A stretch of DNA of 64,000 nucleotides, taken from assembly GCA_904063045.1 (NCBI GenBank), contig CAJFCJ010000004.1:2163713-2227712 (forward strand), given 5' to 3'. The first letter of the stretch is position 1. Each line of letters begins with the position of its first letter. This document shows, in pieces, positions 1 to 11,900 of this stretch. The notes beneath the pieces were generated by a model that worked only from the letters and a program-made list of their open reading frames with translations, had not been told where the DNA came from and made no database searches. The position numbers were made by a program, and so were the translations under genes. This DNA is from Dimorphilus gyrociliatus. Lineage: Eukaryota > Annelida > Polychaeta > Dinophilidae.

Positions 1-866
1 CGAAACTAACAAGAAATTTGAAAAACAGCTGTTTCTTAAATCAATAAACCCAATTCTCCTTTTTAAAAGTTGAATATATATAAATATAATAAATTAATAT
101 TTCGCATCATCTGAAATGCAAAATCATTAAATTAGTTGAGAGAAATTGACTAAATTTCATTGAACTATTAATAAATCAAAGTACAAAATATTTACACTGG
201 AAGACATAAAATTGATTCAATAATTCTTCTTCATTAAAACAATACGTGTACAATGTTAAACGAAGAAATTTGAGTAAGAGAAAAGGGATGCTAGATTATG
301 GAACACGATTGCCAGTATATTACAATTATTGTTCATATTGATTTGAAGTATTAGTGTTAGTAAGTTGTTGTTGAATTTAATACGTAAGAGACGAGTAAGA
401 GTTGTTGGTTTGGTTAAAAACGGTTTCAACTTACAAAAAATTGCTTTATCAATCAATGAAAATTGTAAATTATCGTAAACTATATGATAGATGGAATTTT
501 AGGTGTTTTTTTTTAAATTGCACAAAAAGTAAAGAATAACTTCATCTCTAATCTATAAAATCATGGATAGAGTTGAAAGTTTGAATTGAAATGATTTATC
601 TAAAAAGAACATATATTCAATGAAACATTCAATAATTTCTGTTTATAAACAAGTCTACGAAAATTGCTTTTGAGGTTTTTTACAGCTAAAGGAAAATATA
701 TTGGTCTATCCATAATACAGTACGCTATATATGTTCCTATTCTTTTTATTTAGATTTCTTGTGAAATGCTTACACCCATACTTCCAATGAAATATATACT
801 TCAAAGGTAAAAAAAATTGGCATAGTTGATGCTATTCCTGTTTATTTCTATAATTACACAAAGCAT

Positions 867-871
867 GTATA

Positions 872-909
<38 letters not shown>
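867..909. repeat. (TA)n microsatellite
   Basis: Uninterrupted TA dinucleotides, followed at 921-930 by a copy of the TATACTGTATA palindrome found throughout the window. Confidence 0.9.
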
Positions 910-912
<3 letters not shown>

Positions 913-1006
913 CATATTGTATACTGTATATAATGCATACGAAATCATGGGCCGAAGTTTGATTATATTCAATTTTTCAGAATCTATAACACAAATCCTT
1001 TTAAAT

Positions 1007-1012
1007 TTTATT
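1007..1012 (-). terminator. Candidate poly(A) signal of the SAMD15-like gene
   Basis: AATAAA on the minus strand, 24 bases past the stop codon of the SAMD15-like reading frame. The spacing suits a very short 3' UTR. In such AT-rich DNA the hexamer is common, so this is only a candidate. Confidence 0.4.
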
Positions 1013-1035
1013 AAATTTAATGAAAGCTATCTTGT

Positions 1036-1646
1036 TTATTCAGGCATTATCATGGTCATGTTTGCCAATGGTGGCTGCCATTTTGTTTCATCAAATTTTT
1101 CCATAAATTTTTCAAGGCATGTATCATCTAGAATTTCTCCAGTTCTCGACTTTTTCTCCAAATATAAAGCTAGAATGATAATAAATATAAAGAAAACATT
1201 AGAAAATACACTATCCATTCTTCTTCTTATCTCTTTCCTTTTTTAGTATTTAGATCTATAATAAACTGTTACCTAAACTTTCCCTTGGGGCTAGTGATAT
1301 ACTTCTAAACCAATCTTCTACGTGAACTGTCAAGAGCATTCTTATACCTCTGGCCAATTCCTTTACATCTTTCCAATCATAAACTCCTATTTTTGGTAGA
1401 TTTGCAGAAGTCATATGCACCAGTTTCCTTCCATCAATGTTATTTTTTTCGAAGCAATCCTAAGTAATAATTTATTGATTTTCATTCAATTTCAATCAAT
1501 TGTTTAATAGAGAAAATTATAGATCAACATACGACATACTGCGGAAATCCAGCTTCGTCTTTCACCCACTTACAGACTTCTTCAACTGTCCAAAACCATG
1601 TTCTCGGAACTCGTTCATCGACCAAATCTTCATTTATTCCACTCAT
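1036..1646 (-). CDS. SAMD15: SAM-domain protein, SAMD15-like (3 exons, complete)
   Basis: Three exons read on the minus strand: 1646-1533, 1459-1273 and 1169-1036. They give 435 coding bases and a 144-residue protein. Donors are GTATGT and GTAACA, acceptors end TTAG and CTAG, and the phases agree at both junctions. Residues about 19-83 form a sterile alpha motif domain, a five-helix protein-interaction module: TVEEVCKWV opens helix 1, and NLPKIGV is the typical mid-domain turn. After it comes RSISLAPRESL then LYLEKKSRTG, a block that I recall following the SAM domain in SAMD15 proteins of animals. The human protein is much longer, with a long N-terminal extension absent here. The start is the only ATG before the domain; an extra upstream exon cannot be excluded. 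The cellular role of SAMD15 is not well known. Confidence 0.75.
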
Positions 1647-2969
1647 TGAAAATAATAGTAATAGAATATAAAGAAATCATATAAAGTAATTTTTCAATAA
1701 GATATAGAAAAGTACGGTTACTAGGCTACTGTCGTCTGCAAAAATTAGACAATTCGACATGCGCCATCTGAAATATTTTTTTAAATAAATAAACCTATGT
1801 CATATAATACGCCATCTTGTGTATTTTAACTCTTCTCCTTTATAAACAGTTTAATATCATCAACACTGTCATTATCTAAACAAAATACAATGAAAAAGAT
1901 ATGCAAATTAGCTATAACAAATAAAAAATTATCCTCAGGTAGAATAGGAAATATAAGATTTCCTTTTAATTTTCTATTAATTAACTGAGGGAAAAAACCA
2001 ACTTGAGTAGATCGATTCCCTCTTTAACGCTTAAACACTTCCTTCCTGCCAAACGATTTCTAATGGATGATTACTTCTATATAAATTAACTTGTATTTTA
2101 CCAATAAGAGAGTTAGAACACTAAATGAAGGAAATTGGTATTACGGTTTTAATAGTATTAAATGTAATAAAAGTAAATAAAGAAGAAGAGAGTGCTTATT
2201 AAATTTTTGTTACAAAGTATAGAGTATTAATTAAAATGAGAAGACGAAATCATCTGATAAGAACGTAAATAATAAATCTTTTGTCTATTGTCCTAATTCA
2301 ATTAGAAATTATTAAATTAAAAATCTATCTTTATCTATTGAACGATTTACGTATAAAAATAATATTAATAGGAATAATAACAATAATAATAAAAAAACTA
2401 TGCAATTTATTAAAGAATTCAAATAGAAAATAGACATTTAATTGAGTAGTTTCAAAGTGCAATAATAATAGTAATAATAAATAAGAGACTTTAATATTAA
2501 AATGTTGAAATTAAGGGATAAGAATTCCTTAAGAAATTTATGTATTGTTATATGTTATTTTTCACTTTCTCCGTACTTTAAAAATTGAAAAAGGTGTATC
2601 TATAAAGAATTAGAAAGATAGTGAACAAAAGAAGATGGGCGGAGAGGAGTTGGAGGAGGAGCAAAAACTAACAATTATATTATTTGTATACTATTATTTC
2701 ATCCTTCAAAACTTGAATACTACTGTATATTAATTATTTTCTAAACAATGTGATATTTTTTTCTTTACTACGGTCTTGTTGACGAAAATAAAAAGACAAA
2801 AATACTCTTACAATTCTTAAACAATAGGACATTATTGATATACTGTATATATATATGTATATATATATATATATATACTGTATATAGATTAGAGATTATG
2901 TAATTATTAATTAAATCATTTAACCAACTGTTTAGCAGAAATCACTGATAAACTAAATATGACAAAATT
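1647..2969. other. Intergenic region between SAMD15-like and AKAP2/MISP-like genes
   Basis: AT-rich and without convincing coding content. It is likely to contain the SAMD15-like promoter. Two CGCCATCT motifs lie just upstream of that gene (1761-1770 and 1810-1818). TATACTGTATA palindromes with TA runs occupy about 2838-2888. Confidence 0.5.
2838..2888. repeat. TA repeat with two TATACTGTATA palindromes
   Basis: TA dinucleotides flanked by a copy of TATACTGTATA on each side. It is representative of a dispersed family; further copies lie near 921, 7743, 7790, 9185, 14380, 16860, 22050, 26165, 26810, 46020, 47235, 49390 and 60650. Confidence 0.8.
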
Positions 2970-2975
2970 TTTATT
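2970..2975 (-). terminator. Candidate poly(A) signal overlapping the stop codon
   Basis: AATAAA on the minus strand shares its first two bases with the TAA stop of the AKAP2/MISP-like gene. If used, the 3' UTR would be only some 20 bases. Other hexamers occur further on, so a longer UTR is equally possible. Confidence 0.3.
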
Positions 2976-5900
2976 AGTTATGCAAACTCTGTTGAATTTT
3001 TTGCTGCCAATCAGCTTCTAGCTTACTTCTTCTTCGACTTCTTTCAGCTGAATTAACATCTGTTGATTGGGAGGAGATTGTTGGAGAGAATATTTCAGAG
3101 TCTAATTCGTCATCTGCTATCAGTTCATTCTGATAGATGCCAAGTGAATGTCTTTGCCTTCTTAGTTCAATCTCTCTTGCTTTCATTTCTCTCACTTCTC
3201 TTTCTATTCGGTCTTGTCCGCTGGGTGAGGATCTTATTAAGCTTTCGCTTGTAGATCTTTTCACACTAGTCGGTTGAACCGAAGAATGTTGAAAGTTCAT
3301 TGACGAACTGGTGCTTATTGGTTTTGGAACGTTATCTTTAGGCGGAGGTGGTTTAGGTACTACAACCACAGGCTCGGGCTCGCTTTTAACCGATACGTCC
3401 GGTGAATCTGGTTGAGATACATCAGATAATTTACGATTAATTTCTTCAGTTTTTATTTTTGGTTGAATATCATTGTGTATCTTGGTTGGGGAACCATTAA
3501 CTCTCCTGAATGAGGGTGAACCTTCAACAGGAGCAACTTCCTGATACTTTTTCCTATCGGGTTCGTAATCTTTAGAAGTACTAATTATACGACCTTGATG
3601 CCTTAAATTTTCTTCTCTAGCCTGTTCTAGTTTTATTTCGTTTTGTATTCTAGTGTGAGCCCATTTTTTATAGCTCTGACTCTGATTGGCCTTATTTAAG
3701 TTGTTTGGTGATTCTTCGATAGGTTTTTGTTGGGGAACGCTCATGATTTGCTCTTCTTGATAAGCCTTTAGTTTAATACCTTTCTCTCTCCTAAAACTCT
3801 CCTCCCGCTCTCTAGCTAATCTTATTTCTCTTTCGATAGGTGTTTCACTCGAAACGGTTGCGAATTGACTCAAGTCGGTTTTGTCTTCTTCGAGTAAGGG
3901 TGCCACCTTAATTCGAGAAGGTGGCGGCGAATCTGGAGGAGGGGTAGTCTCAACAAACGGAGCAGGAGAAATAGCAACTTCGGGGGTTGGAGGAGGAGTT
4001 TCAACTTTCGGAACGTTTGGTAATATAGGAGTCGTTTCGACACCATCAACCTCTGTAAACAATCCCATCTGTTTTCTAAGACTTCGCAATTCATCTTCTT
4101 TTTCCCTTTGTTCTCTTAGTTCTCTGGCTAATCTCGATTCAATCATTCTTGTTGAATTTTCATATCGACCAGAAGTTGTAGGTGAATTCGTATGAACGGA
4201 AGACGGGGTTGATGGAAGCGTAGGCGGCGTACTATTGGAAAATTTCGGAGTAGGCTTCGCTTTTATTGGAGTTACAGGCGTCGAGGGTGGAGAGCACTTG
4301 TTCTGCGCCAAAGAGGTACGCTGTTGACGCAATTCTTCCTCCCTCTCTTTTGCCAATCTTATTTCCCGTTCAATCAGAGATTCTTCTCTTACCACACTTT
4401 TTTCATTAATCTGTAAAGGTTAAGGAATTTATTAAAAAGTTCTTACAAATTGAAAAACCATTTAAAATTTTGAGAAATAAATTTTGATTCTACAAAAGAC
4501 GCTGGCGTTAAAATTACTTCCAATTTTACAAACGTTCTGCCACGACATAACTTATAATCTTAAATAACGAAGTAGCTCCAGCTTTGAGTATAGTTTAAGA
4601 ACAATAAGAAATTCCCAATTTTTTGTGTGTTTTTATATTAAATTTGACATTTACTCACATCAAGACTTCTTTCTAAATCATCGGCCAAGTCGTCCTCTTC
4701 AATAACGTCACTTTGAGCGTGGGTATCGCGATCAACTTCAGTCATTTCTTGAAAATCCTGAGAATTAATCAACATATCTCTCTCTTTTTTCAATTGATAT
4801 TCCCTTTCATTCGTCGCCTTAATTTCCCTATCGATGGCGCTGTCTACCAACTCCTCGTTCATCTCTTGAATATTGGCGTTATTTTGATTTTCCGATTCAG
4901 CTGCAAACTGTTCCCAGTGTTTCTTTGTTTCGTTTAGATTGGCTATAGAACTCTGTTCAACGTTGCTTGAGAATTCACCGCTAGATGTCGTTGTTGTTGC
5001 GAGAGAACTTGAATCAATGTCACCTGGTTGATAAGTAAACAAATTCTTGTCTAGTCAATAATTTCTTTAGGCTTATAAACGCTTTATAATTCTTATTGTA
5101 GGGCTTGAAAGAACACCCTTGAAGGTTTATAAATAATTTTTCCTTAATTGCTTCAAAAAACCCCCCTATACTACAAACAAGTTTTTCCCCTTCCAAAAAA
5201 CGTATTTCACGCTTCAATAAAATAATTATAATGATTTAACAGTCTACAATTCACTATCTTCGCTTCATCAGCCTAAACTGATTTGTTGCACAGAATATAC
5301 ATATACAACAGATTTATATATTAATAGGAGTAACATAGTAAATATTGTGCAAAAATGAATATTTAAATATTCATAGAATAGAAGATGAATATCACTTATA
5401 TGATTGATTACATCACTTTTTGTAATTAAAATAAGCCATATAATCAATAGAGTAAAAAAAATACTCTATTCATAAAAAATTAATAAAAAACTATCACAAT
5501 TCTTTAATCATATTCCAAAAAAGTTAAAATTATTAAACTCTTAGTTAATTAATTCTTAACACAGGTATATTGTTTAGTAAGAGGAAAATAGGAAAGGAGG
5601 GAAAAATGACTATTTATTGGAGTTGCTATAAATATATATTTCATTCTCATATAATTGTGATAAAGGTTTATTTTCCTCTCCTTCCTTAAAGAAAAATACG
5701 AATATTCCCAATTAGTCTTTCATTTTTTCCCTATTCAATATAAAATACACTTACATGGCAAATCAATTTGGAAAATTACATTGACAGACCCAATCCATTA
5801 TTATCAAATGAATACCATAGTTAAATTATGACCATTTAATGATATGACAAAGAAAACAATTCGAATAAACTAGGATGACATATATATGAACTAGGAATAG

Positions 5901-8900
5901 GCTTGGGAAATGACAAGAGTTTTAAAATAGCTAATATATTTAATGTTTTAGAGATATCAGTCAATCTTTCAACATTTTTTTAGCTATTATATTTTTAATA
6001 TAGGTGGACTTCATATTGCGTAATCGATATAATCTACAGGTAAAATATATGCTTGATGCTACTATTAATAATATATCTTATTACTCATATTAAAGATAAA
6101 AAGATATTTTCTCAAACTCAAAACTTGTCTCTTTAACGAAAGAGAACGAAGCGAATTATGAGAATTATTAGAATATATGCAAAATCGGAATACTTTTATG
6201 AACCAATTTAGAATTCAATATTAAGTGATGTTAAACTTTTTAATAGCACTTATTCCACCAATTCAATAATACTTCGCTTTGTTTAACCTGAAAAACGTTG
6301 ATTTACTGCTTTTAACGTGGTCTTTCAATGCGTTTCTCACTCTCTCTTCTCTTTCGTTACATATTTAATTTATGACACATGACTTATTTATGAAACTAAG
6401 ATAAAAGAAATATCCGCCAATGTACCAATTGTCAGATTAGACAAGAGAAAAAATTCTTTATAGATTAAAAATTCCTCATTTTTGAATATTAAAGAATTTT
6501 TCTTATATGACGATTTAGGTTGATATGTTTTATGAATACTAATAAATTTAACTAGTTCTATTTAATGCTAAGTAAAGAATATTATAATCGATTAGAAAAC
6601 ATTCTTGTTTCGCTTTTTTTTTGGAGCCTAGATAAAGAAAACGTTAATCCAATTGTTAAATGAACAAGTTAACTCTTGTTCACAATCTTTTGGGTCAAAA
6701 GGTAAGATTTGTTACTAATTAAAGCATGAAACTGCTTATAAATGCGTTCTCTATATTCTCTCTCTCTATATCTATTATATCTTTATCATAAATTTTTAAT
6801 TGGTTTAGTTGTTAGACAGTAGATTTAAGGATTAAATAGCTTAATCTGAATATTAGCTAATAATCGCTTAGAAATTCTGTGACACAAAATTACGCACTCT
6901 TATATTTACCTTCAGAAATTTTCGTGTTATAGTCACTATTATTGTTGTTGCTAGTACTATTAATCCTAATATTATGGTTAGGAGTATAAGGATGAGAAAT
7001 GTGTCCTTCTCCGTTTAAATTAATATTCTCTCCAAATCTCACTCTTTTCTTGTTGTCACCTGGTATACATTCATAGTCGATATCATAGTCTCCTTCGCGG
7101 GGTTCGTCAACATCCGCTTCGATTACGTAATCCATTAAAAAATTTATTGATATTTTGAATATTTGAAATCGTTGAAATAAATTGACAGCATAAATTGTCT
7201 GTCTAGTTTGGCAATTAGAATTTTATATCCTCATATACCGTTTGGTATAAATTATGAAGTAGATATGCACTCTATCTAAGATGCTGTATATTTAATATAA
7301 TATTGGCTAGACTGCGTTGTGTGTCACAGTACAATGCAGAATTCCCATGCAGACGCTTATATTTACTGTTGAGTCACACGGAACTATCTACGGCGCTGTA
7401 TCACTAGCCCCGCCTACGTTAAAAATAAATAACGCATGCTATTAATTCTTAGAAAGCTGGGCATTATATCACAAAAATGAAAGTGAAAGTATTAATAATA
7501 TTTAAGCTATTTAAAAGATATCCAATCTTTGGTGAATAGAAGATAGAAATATCAGAGGAAAAATCATAGTAAATAGACTATATAACAGTAAAAAATCAGT
7601 ATAAATATGGCCAAGAAAGGGCGAAAGAGAACAATTGCTAGGCCTATTTGTTAAATAGAATTTCGGTATATTAATAAAGAAATCTTACTCATTACAAGGC
7701 CAGTTTACGGAGAGAAACATCACGATTGAATATATATATATACACAGTATATGAGAAATACCATAGTCACACTATATATACAGTATATATATTAAGTTAT
7801 AGAATTCGAAATTTTAGCTTTTACACTGATCAAATGTTCAAAAATATTGAATAGATTTCGCAATAATAGTAGGAGGATTATAGAACGTATAAGAAAACGG
7901 AAATACTTGTACTTGTATATATTATAGTATATATTTATATAAAAAGTTGACAATTTGTTACTTTTCCTCTAATCTTAAGAGAAGGTGACAAATTGAAGTT
8001 TTAAAATTAATAGAAAAAAGTAAAAATCTCTCTTTTTCTCTTTATTTTAAATATTAACAAACCTTTTCATCGACTCGAACAAATGTGGGAGTATAAAACA
8101 GTCGATAAGATTATATATTTTAAATAAAAGGCCTATATATCAAATATGCAAAAAAAACCCTTAAAAAATATAAAAAATAGCAAAGCCTACTCATAAAAAA
8201 CAAGTAACGATAGTTTAAGGCCGAAAATGAATAAGGAAAGAAAAACATGGTTTTATACTGTATATCGTATAGTTAGACCGTTTAAAATAATTTGAATTTA
8301 ATGGTTTGTAATATAAAATAAGCTGACTGGAGGAAAATTTCTATAGTTCTTTAGAATGTTCCATTTAGTTATGGTCTATACATTGAATTTTTTTTCTATA
8401 AAGTAGGACACATTCGTTTTTTATTTCTTAATAAATTAACATTATCATCTTATGTATTTGCTCTTTTAAGAAAAATATTGACTAAATATTGGGAATAAAG
8501 TTATATATCATAAATTTTAAGATATTATAAAAATTCTTCTAAGGCTAGAATACAAAGATAAGGCATTAAAAGAGCAAATAAATCTACTAGTAAAAGTATT
8601 TATTGTGCTTAAAGGATTTTCTTCAAAAAACATACTTAACAAAAAATGAAGGAAGAAAAAAGAGATAGGAAATATCACCTCGATAACATTCGATGTTTAA
8701 TCTTGTGAAAAATAACTGTTCAGGTGACAGTCGACAGAATATACAGTTAACGTTTGTTTGTATAGACCTAGGTGACACCTACAAGATTAAATACCTTTTT
8801 TTTATTATTTAACGCCATCTAGCGGTGAAGTATAGAGTCGCTGTTAATCCCTTTAGCAAAATCTCAAATTACCAGTGGTTTCGTGCTTCTCTTTTAAAGT

Positions 8901-11900
8901 GATTAAGTTGGTGTTTACTTCTCGTGGGAAATTTTTAAGACTCGTAATACTTTAATTATGCAATTGAATATATTGGGTCAAAATAGGTTGTAGATACCCA
9001 TCTAGAAGACAAGATACTATAAGTACTGTTCCGGTTTTAAGATAATAAAGCATTTATATTCTTATCTTATTATTATTTATGCTTCTGATATAAAAAATAT
9101 TGAAAAAATCTTTCAGATAAAATCATATTCGATAACGAATGACTTCAATTTCAAAGATAATGTACCTTAAATAGTTATAATAATATACTGTATATATACT
9201 GTATATCATAAACTTATTTATTACTATTAATATTATTTGGTCTATCTTTTCGTATAAATGCAAGAAAAAGCCAACATATTAATAAAAATTCCTTCCAAAT
9301 TTCTCTCCTTCTCTCTCTCTCTCTCTCCCTGTAATATCTATCAAACTACCTACTTGATTTTATATTTCATTCTCTCTTATACTTACAGATTATTCAACCC
9401 TTTCAATTATTTATAAATAAATACACTAAAAAGAAAAACAAGAACAATAATTGTATATTCCATTCGTCTTTCAAAGCTAATAGGCCGAATTAAAACGTCG
9501 ATTATTTGATTAGATTTGTAAGAGAAAAAAATTGCTAATTAACAACAGATCCTAAGAAGTTAAGTATTATTCAAGTACTTGAAAAAAAATAAAGAAGATT
9601 AACCATATCGCATGAATGTATCGTAAGTAGTATAAAGAAATCTTTTGTTTTTTTCTTTTAGATATTATAAACAACACAGAGGATTTTTTGAATTAGAATT
9701 TTTATCAAAATTTTCTCCATTCTACGAATATTTCAAATTTAATAATATATTAATATATAGTGGTATAGGCTATTATATTATGTATACTGACTGTTTGATG
9801 TGGACTACTGAAATTGCTTAGTCTAAAAGCATTGTAAAATATAATCGTTATTTATTTATTTATTTATTATATAATCGTTAAAATTAACTTATTGATTGGA
9901 AACTCTACTTTCCTCTCTGTTTGAATAATTACATATTTATTTTATATTAGTACATTAAGGAAAGTTTTTCATCAACTTGTACTATTGTACGAATAGTTTT
10001 AGGTGCTACTTTATCGGTTATAACTTTACAATCTCTTTATCAATGGAACGAAAGAATATTTTGTCACATTTTTACAATATAGTACTAAACTACTTCCAGA
10101 ATTTCCTATAAAGGTATTTTTACAGTTTAAAATTCTTTTGATTTGATAAAGAATGGAAAACTAGGTTAAATGTGTTCAATAACATATTATTTATATACTT
10201 TATACTAAAATATATATATACCACATATATATGTTATACTGCATATGTATGGTTTTTTTTTTAAATTGTGGTTTAAGGACAGTTACTACTGTTTAACATA
10301 ATAAAAATAAAGCCAAGTTTTCTTTTATGATAGAGATAAAACTATTTTTTTTTCATTTCGAGTTACGCAATAATTCGGATGTTTTTTTAAAAAGAAAATA
10401 AATAATCGACTTACCAATTGATGAATTAATTGATCGAAATATATTTGGTAAGGAATTTTTCTTCTTTCCTTCGTCGTCCTTCTTCTTTTGCCAATACTTT
10501 CTTTCACTTTCTTTTACTTTATTATCGAAAACTTCATCTTCAATATCTTCCTTTAAGAATTCTGTATTGAATATTTTTTTTCTGACCCTCATTTCGTCCA
10601 TTATAGATTCTCTTTGTTTTTGAAATTCAATATTTTCATCTGATGGTTTATCACCGCTTCTCTTTCGTATTTTATAAGATGGTGAAAGAGCCCCTTCAAC
10701 GAATAATTGGGCTTTAGCGACTGGGTCATCTTGCAGGTCAATTCGACGGAGTCCAGTCACCGGATCCATTTCGAAATCTGCGATATGATCTCTTATCTCC
10801 TCTGTTGGCGCCGTCTTGCGGTTAGGTGGTTCTGATAAAGGTAAAGGCGGTGCGACTTCTACTGCTTTAACATGATCATAGCCATCAATAATTTCTTCCT
10901 CCTTTTCATCCCAATCTTTAGATGTGTTTAGAGCTTGTTGACTGAAAACATCAGATGAATTTGTATCGAAAGGCTTTGTATTGTCATTTTTAAATGATTC
11001 GAAAGGATTGTTCAATGGGAATGGGGATTCTTGATCTGTTGGAGAAATTGGACTTGGCGTCTCGTCATTTTTTATATTGAATAGAGCCGAGATTCCTTTT
11101 TGAATTTGATCTGTATTAGCTTTCAAGTCAAGCGATAGCTTCCTATCTAAAGATTCATTATTTTTTTCCCTATCGTTCTGTTCCTCATCGATTTTATTAT
11201 TATGTAGCATTGCCGACCGTAAACTACGTTGTAAGTACTGTTCTCGGCCATTTTGAAATTCAGATGTCCTGATGATGGTTTCTTTATCCTCTATTGAGGT
11301 TATTTTATTGATATTTTCCAATGTTGAATCGAATAGGTCATTCTCCTTCGTATCCTCTGTTAACAGCTGGCTTTTATTTCTCGGCGTTGCATCAGATGGC
11401 GCTGACATAGAAAATTTAATTTCGGTAGTAAATTTATCATTAACATTATCTATAGAGATATCAGAATTTTGGGAAAACTTTGGTGAAAATAGTAATTTTC
11501 CTACTGATGCGGTTGATGTAGTTGACGAACTATTACCATAAACTATAGGCTCTTTTATTAATTTTATAGAATTTCTTGTTCTCTCTAGTAAATCGTCAAA
11601 TATGTCATAGTTTTTATTATCCTCTTCCATTGCTTCTTCAGTAGGTAGGTTGTCTTTATGTTCGTCATTTTGTTTTATATTGTCAACAATTGGTTCTGTA
11701 ACATTGGAATTAGCTGAGAAATTATCCAAAACAGTACCAGCAGTAGTACTTTTAGTATTATTGTTGTTATTATTACTATTACTATTACTATTATTAAAAT
11801 ATTGAGTAATATTTTGAATTTGTTCAAAATTGTCTGTAGTTTCGTTAAATAAAGTTTTATCGTCCACGGAATGTTCAGCGAGATTCTCTAAACTTCTTGA

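Larger units (their letters stand above)
1..1035. other. Gene-free AT-rich stretch at window start
   Basis: This stretch lies downstream of the SAMD15-like gene. It holds short A/T runs and a TA dinucleotide repeat at about 867-909. Short open frames on both strands show no recognisable protein features. No gene is supported here. Confidence 0.6.
7451..10414. other. Intron separating the two alternative first exons
   Basis: Mostly AT-rich sequence. It holds a nested inverted repeat with CAGGTG-type boxes (8696-8791), a CGCCATCTAGCGG motif (8813-8825), a CT run (9301-9328), and TATACTGTATA palindromes near 7743, 7790 and 9185-9205. No coding exon is seen. Confidence 0.6.

Noticed and set aside
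917..1246. 109-codon plus-strand frame
   Set aside because: It lies antisense to the SAMD15-like last exon and intron and has no protein-family features; it is a shadow of the coding strand.
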